DNA of 64,000 nucleotides from Hetaerina americana (taxonomy: Eukaryota; Arthropoda; Insecta; Odonata; Calopterygidae): the NCBI GenBank assembly GCA_022747635.1, contig JAKTNV010000007.1, positions 11,559,997-11,623,996 on the forward strand. Direction: 5' to 3'. A program made the translations under genes and the position numbers. Positions within the stretch are counted from its first letter, which is position 1. The number at the start of each line of letters is the position of its first letter. The notes below the pieces were generated by a model, which searched no databases, had not been told where the DNA came from, and was given only the letters and a program-made list of their open reading frames with translations. Below are positions 46,541 to 55,888 of this stretch, in pieces.

Positions 46541-47035
46541 CCAGGTCTGTCCCAAAAGTAGTAGGACTGAGTCGATTAAAAAATAATATTGCCAGAATTG
46601 ATATATTCATTCAAAAGCCTTCGATGTAGCACCCTTGTGCGTCCACACACCGCTGCCAGCGGCTTTTGCACGCTTCGTACGACTTCCGGAAGGTGGCGCC
46701 CAGAATGCCGCTAAGCTCCCTCGTCACGACCTGTTGTGACGCTACCACCGGGCCGTTATGACGATCATTCAGCACGGATTTGAGGCGGGGGAAGAGGAAG
46801 AAGACTGGTGGGGAGGTGTCTAAACCATTTGGATCCTTACTCATATGATCGAGAATCTATTATTATATCAGCTTGCGAGTTTCCTTTTGTTCGTCCGAGA
46901 GCACTCGCGGCACCAACTTCGCAAACACCTTTCTCATTCTCATGTTTTTCGGTCACAAGTCGATGCACATTACTTTTAGGGATGCCAAGTTTATCAGAAC
47001 CATGCGAACACTCAATTTACGATCCTTGTTTAATG
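46541..47035 (-). pseudogene. mariner transposase, old internally deleted copy (minus)
   Basis: On the minus strand, in order: KDRKLSVRMV, then after a one-base shift LGIPKSNVHRLVTE (47032 to about 46945), then in a further frame MRKVFAKLVPRVLSDEQKET (to about 46870), then a jump to FFLFPRLKSVLNDRHNG, RWQRCVDAQGCYIEGF (46825-46611). The catalytic triad region is missing between them. The left end is TA followed by CCAGGTCTGTCCCAAAAGTA (46541), which looks like a mariner terminus. A possible degenerate partner is CTACTATCTTTGGGGCAGAC at 47252-47271. If that is right the element is about 735 bp. Inactive. Confidence 0.8.
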
Positions 47036-47097
47036 AAACCTTCACTTTAATGAAATTAAGAATACAAAGTAACTTTCCACTGTCCTTTATTAGCGTA

Positions 47098-47130
47098 CAA
47101 CCGGTTTTAACGCTCAAGCGTCATCATCAG
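47098..47130 (-). ncRNA. Hammerhead-ribozyme-like core (hypothesis)
   Basis: The minus strand reads CTGATGA (47130-47124, exact CUGAUGA), then the hairpin TGACGC-TTGA-GCGTTA, then AAAA where GAAA is expected, then the self-complementary ACCGGT and U. The missing G again sits in what would be a CpG context. Stem III would be a loopless palindrome, so cleavage would need a dimer. It may be part of the mariner-like repeat or a separate old insertion. Confidence 0.4.
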
Positions 47131-49603
47131 GTGCAACTCCAAGGATTAATTTCAGTGATTTCATCTGCGCTAGTGAAGATAAATGCAATGTCCACAAGGT
47201 TGAGCCAGAAACAATTGAATATTTAAGAAATCTTCACTCTTGTAAGAGATTCTACTATCTTTGGGGCAGACTTTGTACAGTTGATTTATATGTCTCCTGG
47301 AATCTTGCGAGGGAAGAAAAGCGACCTAAATATATACCAGTACTAGTATACGAGTACATATACTGTCCGTATTTTATGTTTCGACTTTTATTGAAGTGGT
47401 CTACAATTCTGGTAGGACGTGAGGCCTTGATAATTCTTTCCATATTACACAAGCAAGCACGAGTGTTCCCGCACCTCACTAAAACCCTTAGTTTCTACTT
47501 GTTCTCATCCATTTCGCAAAAGCCATCGCATAATTAGTAATTTTAAGTACGTGTAATTCAGATACACTCCTTTTCCTTTCCTAAAAAATGTGATACACTT
47601 CTAGAGGACCTCTGCACTTCAATTTTTTTAAATTATACTTTTCTTCGACGGGTTCCAAATTACTGCCAATGAGAAACAATAACTATTTTTAACTTCCGTT
47701 ACCTTGTAATATTACCCATCTAACGAAGCAAGTTTTCTTTAATGGGGACTCGCTTTTTTTCCCAAGTGTGGGTGTCCCATGAAATATTAGATATAAGATT
47801 GACTCAATGCACTCACGCATACCCTCATAGATACAAATGTCCTCCATCTATTTTATCAGGAATATCTTGAATTTTATTAGCATACATTTTTCCAGATTTA
47901 ACATAAGCTTAATATTTTACTGCCTGAATGAGAGCGTTTTAACTGCAGTGATGCAGAATGTTTGCAGCAGGACGAAATGTTTTTCCTAACTAGTATTATT
48001 TGAGCTTGGTTTTTATAAAAATAACATAAAAATGGTTGGTGCAGCAACATCCAGAGAAGGACGTTTTAAGATTTAGCATGAGCTACGAACGCAGCTCATC
48101 GTAAGTTGTTCTGAGATAAACCTCTCAGGTGACGACATCGTTCAAAGGGACACTACTACTAATGCAGAATAATATGCATACGTCAAGTGCTTAACCACTG
48201 CTCTAAGTCGTTCTGCGAAAGGTTATCTGCCACGTGTTTTCTTGCAATGCTCGCAATGGATTGACGTTTATCTGCTGATTCAAAAACGAAGTCATTATGA
48301 AAAGTTAAAAGATGATAACAGAATGGGATATGCGTTAAAGGGCGTTGAAAGTAACTCATTTTTAAACTTTCGTATTCCAGGAAATACTGGCATGTGACTT
48401 GCGGATTCATTAAAGCGATGAATATTACAAAACTCGCTCAAACTACTGATGGTAAACTGCAGTGCAGCAGTTATTTTTGACTGGAAATGCGTTTGTAGTC
48501 AATGATTTCTTGTAGGAAGCAAAAATTCAATTAGCCAGATAACAATAAAGAAATATTTGGTCAAAAGCTTCACACATACAGCTAATTCCGAGAATACATG
48601 TACGAACAAGCTATCATTATTTTATAAATCCTTTAATATCATTCTTTCTTGATTTCTTGTATAACCCTAACCCATACAGGAATAGGAGTATTTTGCTGTC
48701 CTCAAGGAATCACAAATGGCTTGAAATACTTCATGCTGAATTTAAGAGTTTTCAATATTTTCCCCACTGGAATATATTTAGTTATTCCGTGCATTATTTG
48801 GCCGAAAACCAACATTATCCAAGTTGCATGTTACTTGATTTTTGCTAAGTGAAAAAAATCGATAAAATCCATAGAACTTTTCAACAGCCAAAAAAATTAA
48901 TTATTAAGAGAAATAAATGCAGTTTTAATACGTCGATTGCGTCGCAACATTAGTGATTTGTGAAAAACGATCTCATCACTCTCCTGCCTCGATCCCGAGC
49001 TACGGGCGTAGCGATCGAGATTACGTCCCGGACCTCTGATCGCATCAACGCCACCGCACCCTTGATGCGGTGCCATATCCACCGAAAGGAACGGTGCACG
49101 CCCATGCATATTTCGTTGCGCGCACTGCGAAATCCCGGCCCGAATTAGAAGCGACCTCTCCCCGTGACTGCGTACGGTTAGGCTTTAAATATAACGGGAG
49201 GAAAGGGAGTAAATAAATAACCTATTCGATAAAAGACAGGGAAACGGGAATTCATGATGTCATGTCGTCGACAGACATGCATACGGAATCCTCCCCCCCT
49301 CTCTTTCCTTCCCCCCTGGGTAAATGAGTCCTCCGATGACGAAGGGTTAGTCAAAGGGCTGCGATGAATGCGGCATGTGAATGAATATGTGTTCGCCACA
49401 TGGCGGGATTTCGCGTTTGAATAAGTATTTGGCCAATGTGCGTCGTCTCTTTCTCCTGGCTATGCGTGCCACGAAACGCACTGTTCCTATCCTTTATGAT
49501 GCTGAATGATTGCTTTCCTTCTACATTTCCTCCTGTGTGCCGTCTATTTCTTCTTTGGTGGGTATCTTAGTATATGTATATATACATGTATGTACGAGAT
49601 AAC
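47131..49603. other. No gene recognised
   Basis: AT-rich up to about 48950, then a GC-richer block (48970-49400) with frames of 62-73 codons on both strands and no motif. A SINE begins after it. Confidence 0.45.
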
Positions 49604-49811
49604 ACATTAATCAACCCGAAAGTCGGTTTGGTAGGTGATGGTGGAGCTCACCCAGTACTAAGCCCGACGTGTGAATTTCACATATTAGAGCAGGGGAGGC
49701 AGTTCCTTTCCCTGTGCTAGTTATGGCTTCCGAGGAAGATCTGTCACCCGAAAAATTACATAGCTTGGGTGGAGCTGCGCTCTACCCCCTGGACAACCGC
49801 GACTCCCATAG
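49604..49811 (-). repeat. tRNA-derived SINE, box B region deleted
   Basis: Same family as 34408-34697, on the minus strand. The box A part is present (minus GGTTGTCCAGGGGGTAGAGC) and joins directly to the body (GCAGCTCCACCCAAGC), so the box B segment has been lost. The body runs to AACCCGAAAGTCGGTTTGGT (plus view). No coding role. The 98- and 103-codon plus frames across it are artefacts. Confidence 0.8.
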
Positions 49812-49825
49812 ATTATTTGTTTCTA

Positions 49826-49878
49826 TATTATTTATTTATTTATTTCTATTTCGAAGAAAGTCATATAATATATATATA

Positions 49879-49973
<95 letters not shown>

Positions 49974-49977
49974 TTTT
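49826..49977. repeat. (TTTA)n and (TA)n microsatellite
   Basis: A short ATTT/TTTA run at about 49826-49845, then over 100 bases of TA with TGTATA interruptions (49867-49970) and a T run. It separates two SINE copies that point away from each other. Confidence 0.93.
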
Positions 49978-49983
49978 TTTTTA

Positions 49984-50175
49984 TCGCTGCAGCTGCACCC
50001 ACCCATGTGAATTTTCGGGTACCAGTTCTTCCTGGGAAACCATAACCGGCACAGGGAAAGGAACTGCCCCCCTACCCTGATGTGTGAATTTCACACGCCG
50101 TCAGCCTTAGTACTGGGTGAACTCACCTACCAAACCGACCTTCTGGTTGATTACTGTGTTTATGGTTTTATGGTT
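49984..50175 (+). repeat. tRNA-derived SINE, 5'-truncated
   Basis: Only the body of the 34.4 kb SINE family is present (CAGCTGCACCCACCCATGTG, GGGTACCAGTTCTTCCTGGG, AACCATAACCGGCACAGGGA), ending in TGTGTTTATGGTTTTATGG. The tRNA-like head is missing. It is inverted relative to the copy at 49604-49811. Confidence 0.82.
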
Positions 50176-50210
50176 AGATATATATAAATGCATATAAAAT
50201 TTGTATGAAG

Positions 50211-50312
50211 TTAGCACTAGCGAATAAAGACAAAAACACACAACAAATAAAATAAACACAATTTTTCTAATTTTCTTTTTCCTGTGCTTTTGTCTTTGTT
50301 CGCTAGTGCTAA
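50211..50312. repeat. Short foldback repeat beside (TA)n
   Basis: Arms 50211-50235 and 50288-50312 are inverted repeats of 25 bp with one mismatch (TTAGCACTAGCGAATAAAGA / TCTTTGTTCGCTAGTGCTAA). The 52-base spacer is AT-rich. No hammerhead-like heptamer was found here. Placement between SINE and (TA)n resembles the other foldbacks. Confidence 0.7.
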
Positions 50313-50360
50313 GGTCATATACATTATTATTCACATACGTGAGACTTAGGTTTTGCATGA

Positions 50361-50361
<1 letters not shown>

Positions 50362-50431
<70 letters not shown>
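50362..50431. repeat. (TA)n microsatellite
   Basis: About 70 bases of uninterrupted TA repeats. Confidence 0.95.
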
Positions 50432-50434
<3 letters not shown>

Positions 50435-51410
50435 AGGGGGAAGACGAGATGGACGCGAGGCATTATTAGTCTGCCGCAGGGGGGGGTTAACCAGTTAGTT
50501 TTTTTAAATTCACATGAGCGTGTGTGTGTGTGTGTGAATCTTTCCCCTCACTGTATAACCCGGATCTATCGCCCGGGGTTTTTTCAAGCTCTCTCACGTC
50601 ACATCCTCCCCTCCCACCCACCCTCGCCCCGATGAATTCCACGGAATTTTCCCTCATTCCCTAACACTTCCCACTTTCAAACTGCACCAAACTTTTCCCG
50701 TTCCCCCACTCTCGCCCACCCCCGTTCCAAGTCCTCTCTTCCATTTTCCCTTCCCTCCGTGGACGCGACTGATACCCCGATACCCTTCACATCTCCCCGT
50801 TAAAACCCCCTCAAGGCATTCCTGCTATGGAAGCTTCCCTTGGGCCGTTTAATTCCGTGATAGACCGCTTCGCCGTGTCCGAATCTCAAAGATTGGACGC
50901 GGACCGTGGCTTTTGTGTTTGCCTGCGACACAGTATTTTATTTCCAGAACTGCTGGAATGCAGTATTTTTTCGAGAAGTATCTCCATCCTTTATTCACGT
51001 CTCCATCGCCTTACACTTCTCATCTTCACCCAATCGCGTCACTGATTTCTTCTTACGTGATTACCTATCTTACAAGAGCACACGTGTCCGTAAATTACGG
51101 AACTGTCCGTTCGTCACAATCAAATGTAAAATCAAAGAATCTGTTATTTAGGAATAAAATCAAAAAGCCCAACTGCACCATCGTCTTCCAGAGATCTCGT
51201 TTCATTTAAACAAGAAGTAGTTTGCTGCTTGTAGCCACGAAGTTTGATGAATTTTTTGTGCATACAATCTGAGGCTGTGTTTGGAATGCCCGCTCGACAC
51301 GCTCTCATTAGGCACGTCGAAGTACGCAAGGCCAGTGGGAAGAGAAGAAATAAAACAGTATCTTAACCAAAACAGCGTGATACTATTTCAAAATATATAT
51401 GACTTTAACA
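50432..51410. other. Pyrimidine-rich block, no gene recognised
   Basis: 50500-50830 is C/T-rich with a short (GT)n run at 50521-50536 and many CCCCTCCC-type words. Frames of 60-100 codons continue to 51330 on both strands without a known motif. It could be part of a host gene, but no evidence for splice sites or a conserved domain was seen. Confidence 0.4.
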
Positions 51411-51470
51411 ACTTGCCGGCTCCGGTAGCGGTAGGGTAACGTCCTCACCTGCCAACCCAGGAGTCACGGG
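51411..51470 (+). repeat. tRNA-like SINE head cut by (TA)n
   Basis: GCCGGCTCCGGTAGCGGTAG, GGTAACGTCCTCACCTGCCA, then GAGTCACGGGTTATATA. The first part resembles a tRNA-derived SINE head with box A. At the place where box B (GGGTTCGAAT) should begin, the sequence changes into TA repeats. A third SINE family, represented here only by this stub. Confidence 0.5.
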
Positions 51471-51527
<57 letters not shown>

Positions 51528-51537
51528 TATATAATAT
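51471..51537. repeat. (TA)n microsatellite
   Basis: TA repeats with an ACATATATATATAATATA end, starting inside the box B region of the SINE stub. Confidence 0.93.
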
Positions 51538-51631
51538 ACAGTACACATTGATGGCTTTAGGGAACTCTCTCACGCACCATTTTTTCACTTGTGATCTGCT
51601 CGATTCCGCCTTCCCCACATCCAATCCCATT

Positions 51632-52410
51632 AATCTATTCCCATTTTCTGTAATATATGCATTATTTTTTCCATATTCACTCTATCAAACGCCTTTTCAA
51701 TATCTACCATCAGGCAAATACGTCCTGAGTGAATTGTAAATTCACTCAGCAGTGCTTGCAACCCCTTGGCTGACTGACAAATTAGAGCTTGGTCATCAGC
51801 AAACCTAACTGATTTTACGAATTCCCCGCCCACTTTCATTCCTACCTCCAGTTCTTCCCATGCCTCTTTAATCATTTCCTCCACCTATACGTTGAACAGC
51901 AACGGTGATAATGGACAACCCTGCCTTACACCTCTTCCTAACACTGCCCATCCGGACTCCCCATTCCCTACTCGCACCTGAGCAGTCTGAGACATGTACA
52001 GGTTGCGGATTAGCCTCCTGTCCTTCCAATCTATTCCTATTTTCTGCGATATGCTCATGAGATTTTCCCAATTCACTCTATCAAACGCTTTTTCGAAATC
52101 TACGAAACAGGCAAATACCTCCTGGTTGTGTTCTATATTCCTCTCGATTAATAACCTCATTACTGCAATGGCATCACGCGTACCTCTCCCCTTCCTAAAC
52201 CCAAACTAATCATCCCCCAAGTAATCATTTGCCCTACTCGCTATCCTTTTGTTGACGATCCTTAGAACAAGTTTAACTGTGTGGGATATCAAAAGTATTG
52301 TTCCGTAGTTTTCACATTATGTAGCCTTTACCTTTTCGGAATAAGAACTGACACTGATCTCACAAAGCCTTCCGGCCAGATTCCTTCCTCAGAGATACTA
52401 CGATTATAAA
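51632..52410 (-). pseudogene. RTE-clade retrotransposon copy D, rearranged
   Basis: On the minus strand, 52410-51750 holds the reverse transcriptase palm: HNQEVFACFVDFEKAFDRVN, VRQGCPLSPLLFNV, VRFADDQALICQSAKGLQAL, with frame breaks near 51885 and 52200. After QALLSE the sequence jumps to a second, more diverged palm start (ICLMVDIEKAFDRVNMEKIM, QKMGID), 51733-51632. The order is therefore late RT followed by early RT. The junction holds a perfect inverted repeat CTGAGTGAATT-GTA-AATTCACTCAG (51725-51749). Inactive. It may be two insertions or a strand-switching event. Confidence 0.82.
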
Positions 52411-52411
52411 G

Positions 52412-52462
52412 ATACGTATGTGTATATATACATATGTATGTATATGTGTATATGTACATATC
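52412..52462. repeat. TATG/TATA microsatellite
   Basis: Irregular TATG and TATA units between RTE copy D and the first Helitron. Confidence 0.85.
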
Positions 52463-52599
52463 ATTGTTGGGTCAATCCCCGTATTCGGCGAACATTTTTC
52501 AGCTTAGAAAGTTTGTTAATGGTTTTTCGGAATGAGGGAACCACACATTGGCAGAAAAAATAAACCAATGGTATTTCGGAACGAGGCAAGGAGAAGAGG

Positions 52600-54690
52600 C
52601 GACATCCTTCCCATCCAATCCACGTGACATGTGGAACAAATGCAAGGATAACATGTCAGAAGACATTTGACATCGAATTCGTGTAAGTTCAAGAAATCTC
52701 GATATTGAGGTAAATGAGGAGATGCATAAGCAGGCTTTGCTGTTGACTGAAGATACGTGTTACCTCATGTGCGGCAGTTTATTAGTGAAGTTAGGAATGG
52801 CGACGCTAGATCGTAGAATGAAGGACGCGTTTGATAGACAGTTGGAACGTGAACATAAATATGATTCACTAAATTTAGACCAATCATTTCAAACGAATGT
52901 ACCCCTGCTGAATCCCGAACAGATGGAAGCTTATGACACATTAGTTAAGGCAATGGATGATGAAAATGGTGGATTATTTTTCCTGAATGCCCCTGGTGGA
53001 ACTTGGAAACATTCCTCATGTTATTGCTTTTGGCCACTGTTCGTGCGACTTCGAGCAATGCGGCAGCAGTTGCTACTTCTGGCATAGCGGCTACATTAGT
53101 GGAAGGATGCCCTCCGGCTCATTAAGCGATAAAGTTGCCGTTTAACCTACAATATTCTGAACAAGGGATATGTAACATTTCAATACAGTCCGTAATGGCC
53201 AAAATGTTAGTAGCATCTAAAATCATCATTTGGAACGAGTGCATGATGGAGCAAAAATGCGCATTTGAATTGACCGGGCATTGAAAGATCGGCGCAATGA
53301 CTTGAATGAATCAATCCCTCGTCCCTCTCCGCGGGGGGGATTTCCTGCTACCTGCAACGTTGAGTCGCATTCCCTGCCTTTTAGAGTCTCCTAATAGTAT
53401 TAATAGGGTAGTGTTTTGTGGTGTATGTTCATGTGGTAGTGGTGTTTCACATTTTTGCTTATTGTGTCCTGGCTTGCGTGTTGTTGGATGGCTTTCGTGC
53501 TGCATCCTCGGGAGCAATTGTTTGTTGATTCATGGCAAATGTGTTTGCATGAGTATTGGATGAAGGGATTTTTGCATGAGTGTGTGCGCTGCTGTGGGTG
53601 TAATTTTCCATGTTGTTGTTTTGCATGTGGTATTGTTCCTTTTAATGGTTGGTGACCTAACACCCCCCGCCACACGCCCTTGCGGTGGTTTGCGGGGTAT
53701 TATGTAGATGTAGATGACTCGAGATGTTTGGCGGCGCAAAATTATTTTACTGTATGGCGATTTCCACCAAACACTACCAGTTTTTCCAAGGTCGTCTGCT
53801 GCCGATGCAATGAACGCTTGCCTAAAATCATCAAATCTGTTTCGACATGTTAAGAAACTTCAACTGAGAACAAACATGAGAGTTGCATTGCTGAACGATC
53901 CATCTGCTGAAGATTTCTCCAAGCAACTGTTGACTAACGGTAATGGCCGTGTTTCCGTTGAAGAATCGAGCGGATTGATTTCAATTCCTCAGAATATTTT
54001 CAATTTCGTTTTATCAAAAGATGAGCTCATCCACAAAGTGTTCCCGAACATCACTGATATCCACAAAAATCACAAATGGTTAAGTGAGCGAGGAATTTTG
54101 GCGGCTAAGAACAAAGGTATGGATGCCCTGAACTTCTTAACTCAGAATCAAATCGTTGGTACTCTGCATTCATTCGAATCTATTGACTTTGTAGCAAACA
54201 AAGATGAAGTCACCAACTATCCATCTGAATTTTTAAACTCCTTGGATTTTCCTGGCTTCCTACCGCACAATTTACAGCTGAAGGTTTACTCGGTGTTTAT
54301 GATGCTTCGAAACACAAACCATCCAAGACTATGCAATTGAAGGCGTTTGGTGATAAAAAAAAGCCGATAATCGATTTAATTCACGCGACTATTCTCATAG
54401 GAAAATTCAAAGATGAGGGAGTCCTCATTCCAAGGATTCCTACGATCCCAACCGATATGCCCTTTGAGTTTATACGTATTCAATTCCCAATTCGTGTTGC
54501 ATTCGCGATGACCATTAACAAATCACAAGGCCGATCGTTGAGTGTTTGTGGTCTGAATCTAGAAGACCCATGTGTTTCTCATGGTCAATTATATGTGGCA
54601 TGTTCACGTGTTGGTACACCATCCGCTTTATAGGTTCTTACGCCTGATAACAGAACAAAATATGTTGTATATCAGAAGGTTCTTGGCTCA
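52600..54690 (+). pseudogene. Helitron Pif1-like helicase, broken (copy 1)
   Basis: Pieces in order: FPSNPRDMWNKCKDNMSEDI (52605), a stop, then a 121-codon frame from 52722 with LNPEQMEAYDTLVKAMDDE and GGLFFLNAPGGTWKH. The Walker A motif should be GGTGKT, but one base is changed and one lost, shifting the frame. The shifted frame then gives AVATSGIAATLVEGCPPAH. Walker B survives as IIWNECMM near 53228 (D to N). A nested insertion (53309-53722) follows. The helicase resumes with LLYGDFHQTLPVFPRS, LQLRTNMRVALLN, and after another shift MPFEFIRIQFPIRVAFAMTI, NKSQGRSLSVCGLN, HGQLYVACSRVGTPSA. Helitron Rep-helicases unwind DNA for rolling-circle transposition. This one is dead, and the Rep domain is absent. 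Confidence 0.88.
53309..53722 (+). repeat. Nested LINE 3'-tail repeat inside the Helitron
   Basis: About 410 bases that interrupt the helicase between Walker B and the GDxxQ motif. It ends with CCTAACACCCCCCGCCACAC, GCCCTTGCGGTGGTTTGCGG, GGTATTATGTAGATGTAGATG-type tail, with two ATGTAG units as in CR1-type 3' ends. Its body matches the inverted copies at 38.1 and 17.3 kb. No reliable target duplication was found. It must be younger than the Helitron. The 60-90-codon frames inside are low-complexity artefacts. Confidence 0.75.
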
Positions 54691-54884
54691 AGAGAATAAA
54701 CCCAATTGTATACAGGTATACCTGTATGTACAGATTAAATAAAGGAAATGTCTTTCTGACAAGCCATTGTTATACTTATTTTTATAGTATTATTGATTAT
54801 TTTCCTTATATTATTATAACAAGTCAAATATTATTTAAAATGGTACCGTCGTCCTTGATTTATAAATGGTGTAACTAAACTGCT

Positions 54885-54926
54885 CATCGATACGAAGCGG
54901 CGTTACGAAGTTCGCCGGGTCAGCAA
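54885..54926 (+). other. Probable Helitron 3' terminus
   Basis: The segment GAAGCGGCGTTACGAAGTTC, then GCCGGGTCAGC, contains a hairpin (CGGCG...CGCCG) just before the end, the usual shape of a Helitron 3' terminus. The final CTRR (often CTAG) cannot be read: after CAGC the (TA)n begins. It lies about 240 bases after the last helicase codons, which fits. The boundary is inferred. Confidence 0.5.
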
Positions 54927-54943
54927 ATATATATATATATATA

Positions 54944-55096
54944 TATAGAAACACAAAAAAAGAAGAACACTCACACGTTATTTCTTGATATTTCGACGGA
55001 AACAATCCGTCTTCCTCTGAAGATATAGAAGTGATTGTTTCCGTCGAAATATCAAGAAATAACGTGTGAGTGTTCTTCTTTTTTTGTGTTTCTATA
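54944..55096. repeat. Foldback repeat B with hammerhead-like core
   Basis: Arms 54944-55007 and 55033-55096 are inverted repeats of 64 bp (AGAAACACAAAAAAAGAAGA and complement). The 25-base centre holds CGTCTTCCTCTGAAGATATA. Read on the minus strand, the centre and left arm give CAGAGGA, A, GACGGA/TCCGTC hairpin, GAAATATC: the same layout as at 15394. On the right, 55098-55152 is the inverted module GTACTATTCGGCACTTCTGT, then (TA)n. A (TA)n tract also bounds the left. Confidence 0.75.
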
Positions 55097-55152
55097 TTGT
55101 GTGCTACTGTGTATTGTACTATTCGGCACTTCTGTGTTACGTCTACGAAAGC

Positions 55153-55240
55153 ATATATATATATATATATATATATATAAATTTCTTCGAAATGGAACGC
55201 TCTTCGGCGACGCATAAATATATAAAACACAGATTGAGAT
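55153..55240. repeat. (TA)n plus shared short module
   Basis: A TA tract of about 35 bases, then GAAATGGAACGCTCTTCGGC and GACGCATA (55188-55216). The same module occurs in inverted form at 59611-59637, again at the edge of a (TA)n tract. It is therefore part of the repeat family, not unique DNA. Confidence 0.75.
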
Positions 55241-55244
55241 TTTT

Positions 55245-55419
55245 AAAACATAGACACACAAAGAAAGGACACTCACATATGTAGTTTTGACGTTTCAATG
55301 GCTCGACCGTCGTTATCAGAATCACCAGCAATCTTTATGTGATTCTGATAATGATGGTCGAGCCATTGAAACGTCAAAACTACATATGTGAGTGTCCTTT
55401 TTTTATGTTTCTATGTTTT
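55245..55419. repeat. Foldback repeat C with hammerhead-like core
   Basis: Arms 55245-55325 and 55339-55419 are inverted repeats of about 81 bp with a 13-base spacer (CAGCAATCTTTAT). The right arm contains CTGATAA (55345), the hairpin ATGG/CCAT and TTGAAACGTC (GAAA, then CG, then U and C; 55366-55375). The left arm carries the same on the minus strand (CTGATAACGACGGTCGAGCC). Sequence of the arms differs from foldbacks B and D except for the outer CACTCACA and ACACAAAG words. Confidence 0.75.
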
Positions 55420-55458
55420 AAATCTATATCTTTATTCATATATATAAATATATATATT

Positions 55459-55677
55459 ACACAGTTACAAACAATATAGAAACACAAAAAAATCACTCCC
55501 ACGTTATTTCTTGATAATTTCGACGGAATTCTACTCCGTCTTCATCGGAAGATAAAGAAGTAATGACTGTCATTACTTCTCTATCTTCCGATGAAGACGG
55601 AATAGAATTCTGTCGAAATTATCAAGAAATAACGTGAGAGTGATCTTTTTTTGTTTCTATATTTTTTGTTACTGTGT
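55459..55677. repeat. Foldback repeat D, near-complete palindrome
   Basis: About 107-bp arms meet with almost no spacer near 55566-55568 (AGTAATGAC / TGTCATTACTT). They contain the same CACGTTATTTCTTGATAA-type segment as foldback B. The right arm has the hammerhead-like core at 55588-55623. The outer right flank is the module ATGTACTATTCGGCACTTCC (55676-55700), followed by a microsatellite. Small differences between the arms (TCTACTCC versus GGAATAGA) show independent mutation since formation. Confidence 0.78.
55588..55623 (+). ncRNA. Hammerhead-ribozyme-like core (hypothesis)
   Basis: CCGATGA (one change from CUGAUGA), an extra A, then an 8-bp hairpin GACGGAAT-AGA-ATTCTGTC, GAAA, TTA, U, C. 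TCTT before the heptamer pairs with AAGA after the final C, as in stem I. The pairs match those at 15394-15426, where the sequences differ. This is the best-preserved stem II in the set. The U4-to-C change would probably reduce or abolish activity. Confidence 0.38.
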
Positions 55678-55712
55678 AATGTACTATTCGGCACTTCCGT
55701 GTTACGTCGACG

Positions 55713-55723
55713 AAATCATATAT

Positions 55724-55786
<63 letters not shown>

Positions 55787-55888
55787 CATATATATACATA
55801 TATACATATATACATATATACATATATACATATATACATATATATATACACACATATATATATTTATTTATTTATTTATTTATTTACA
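55713..55888. repeat. (TA)n / (CATATA)n / (TTTA)n microsatellite
   Basis: TA repeats, then about eight CATATATA units, then ATTT units (55860-55885). The frames rich in Tyr and Ile across it are artefacts. Confidence 0.93.

Noticed and set aside
49769..50635. Long frames rich in Tyr and Ile across TA repeats (also at 15.2, 27.7, 55.2-55.9 and 59.6 kb)
   Set aside because: They are translations of (TA)n and (CATA)n microsatellites, occur on both strands, and have no flanking coding signal.
53306..53675. Cys-rich frames on both strands inside the Helitron
   Set aside because: They lie in the nested LINE-tail repeat and arise from TGTG/GCAT-rich words. The same region in other copies is not open.
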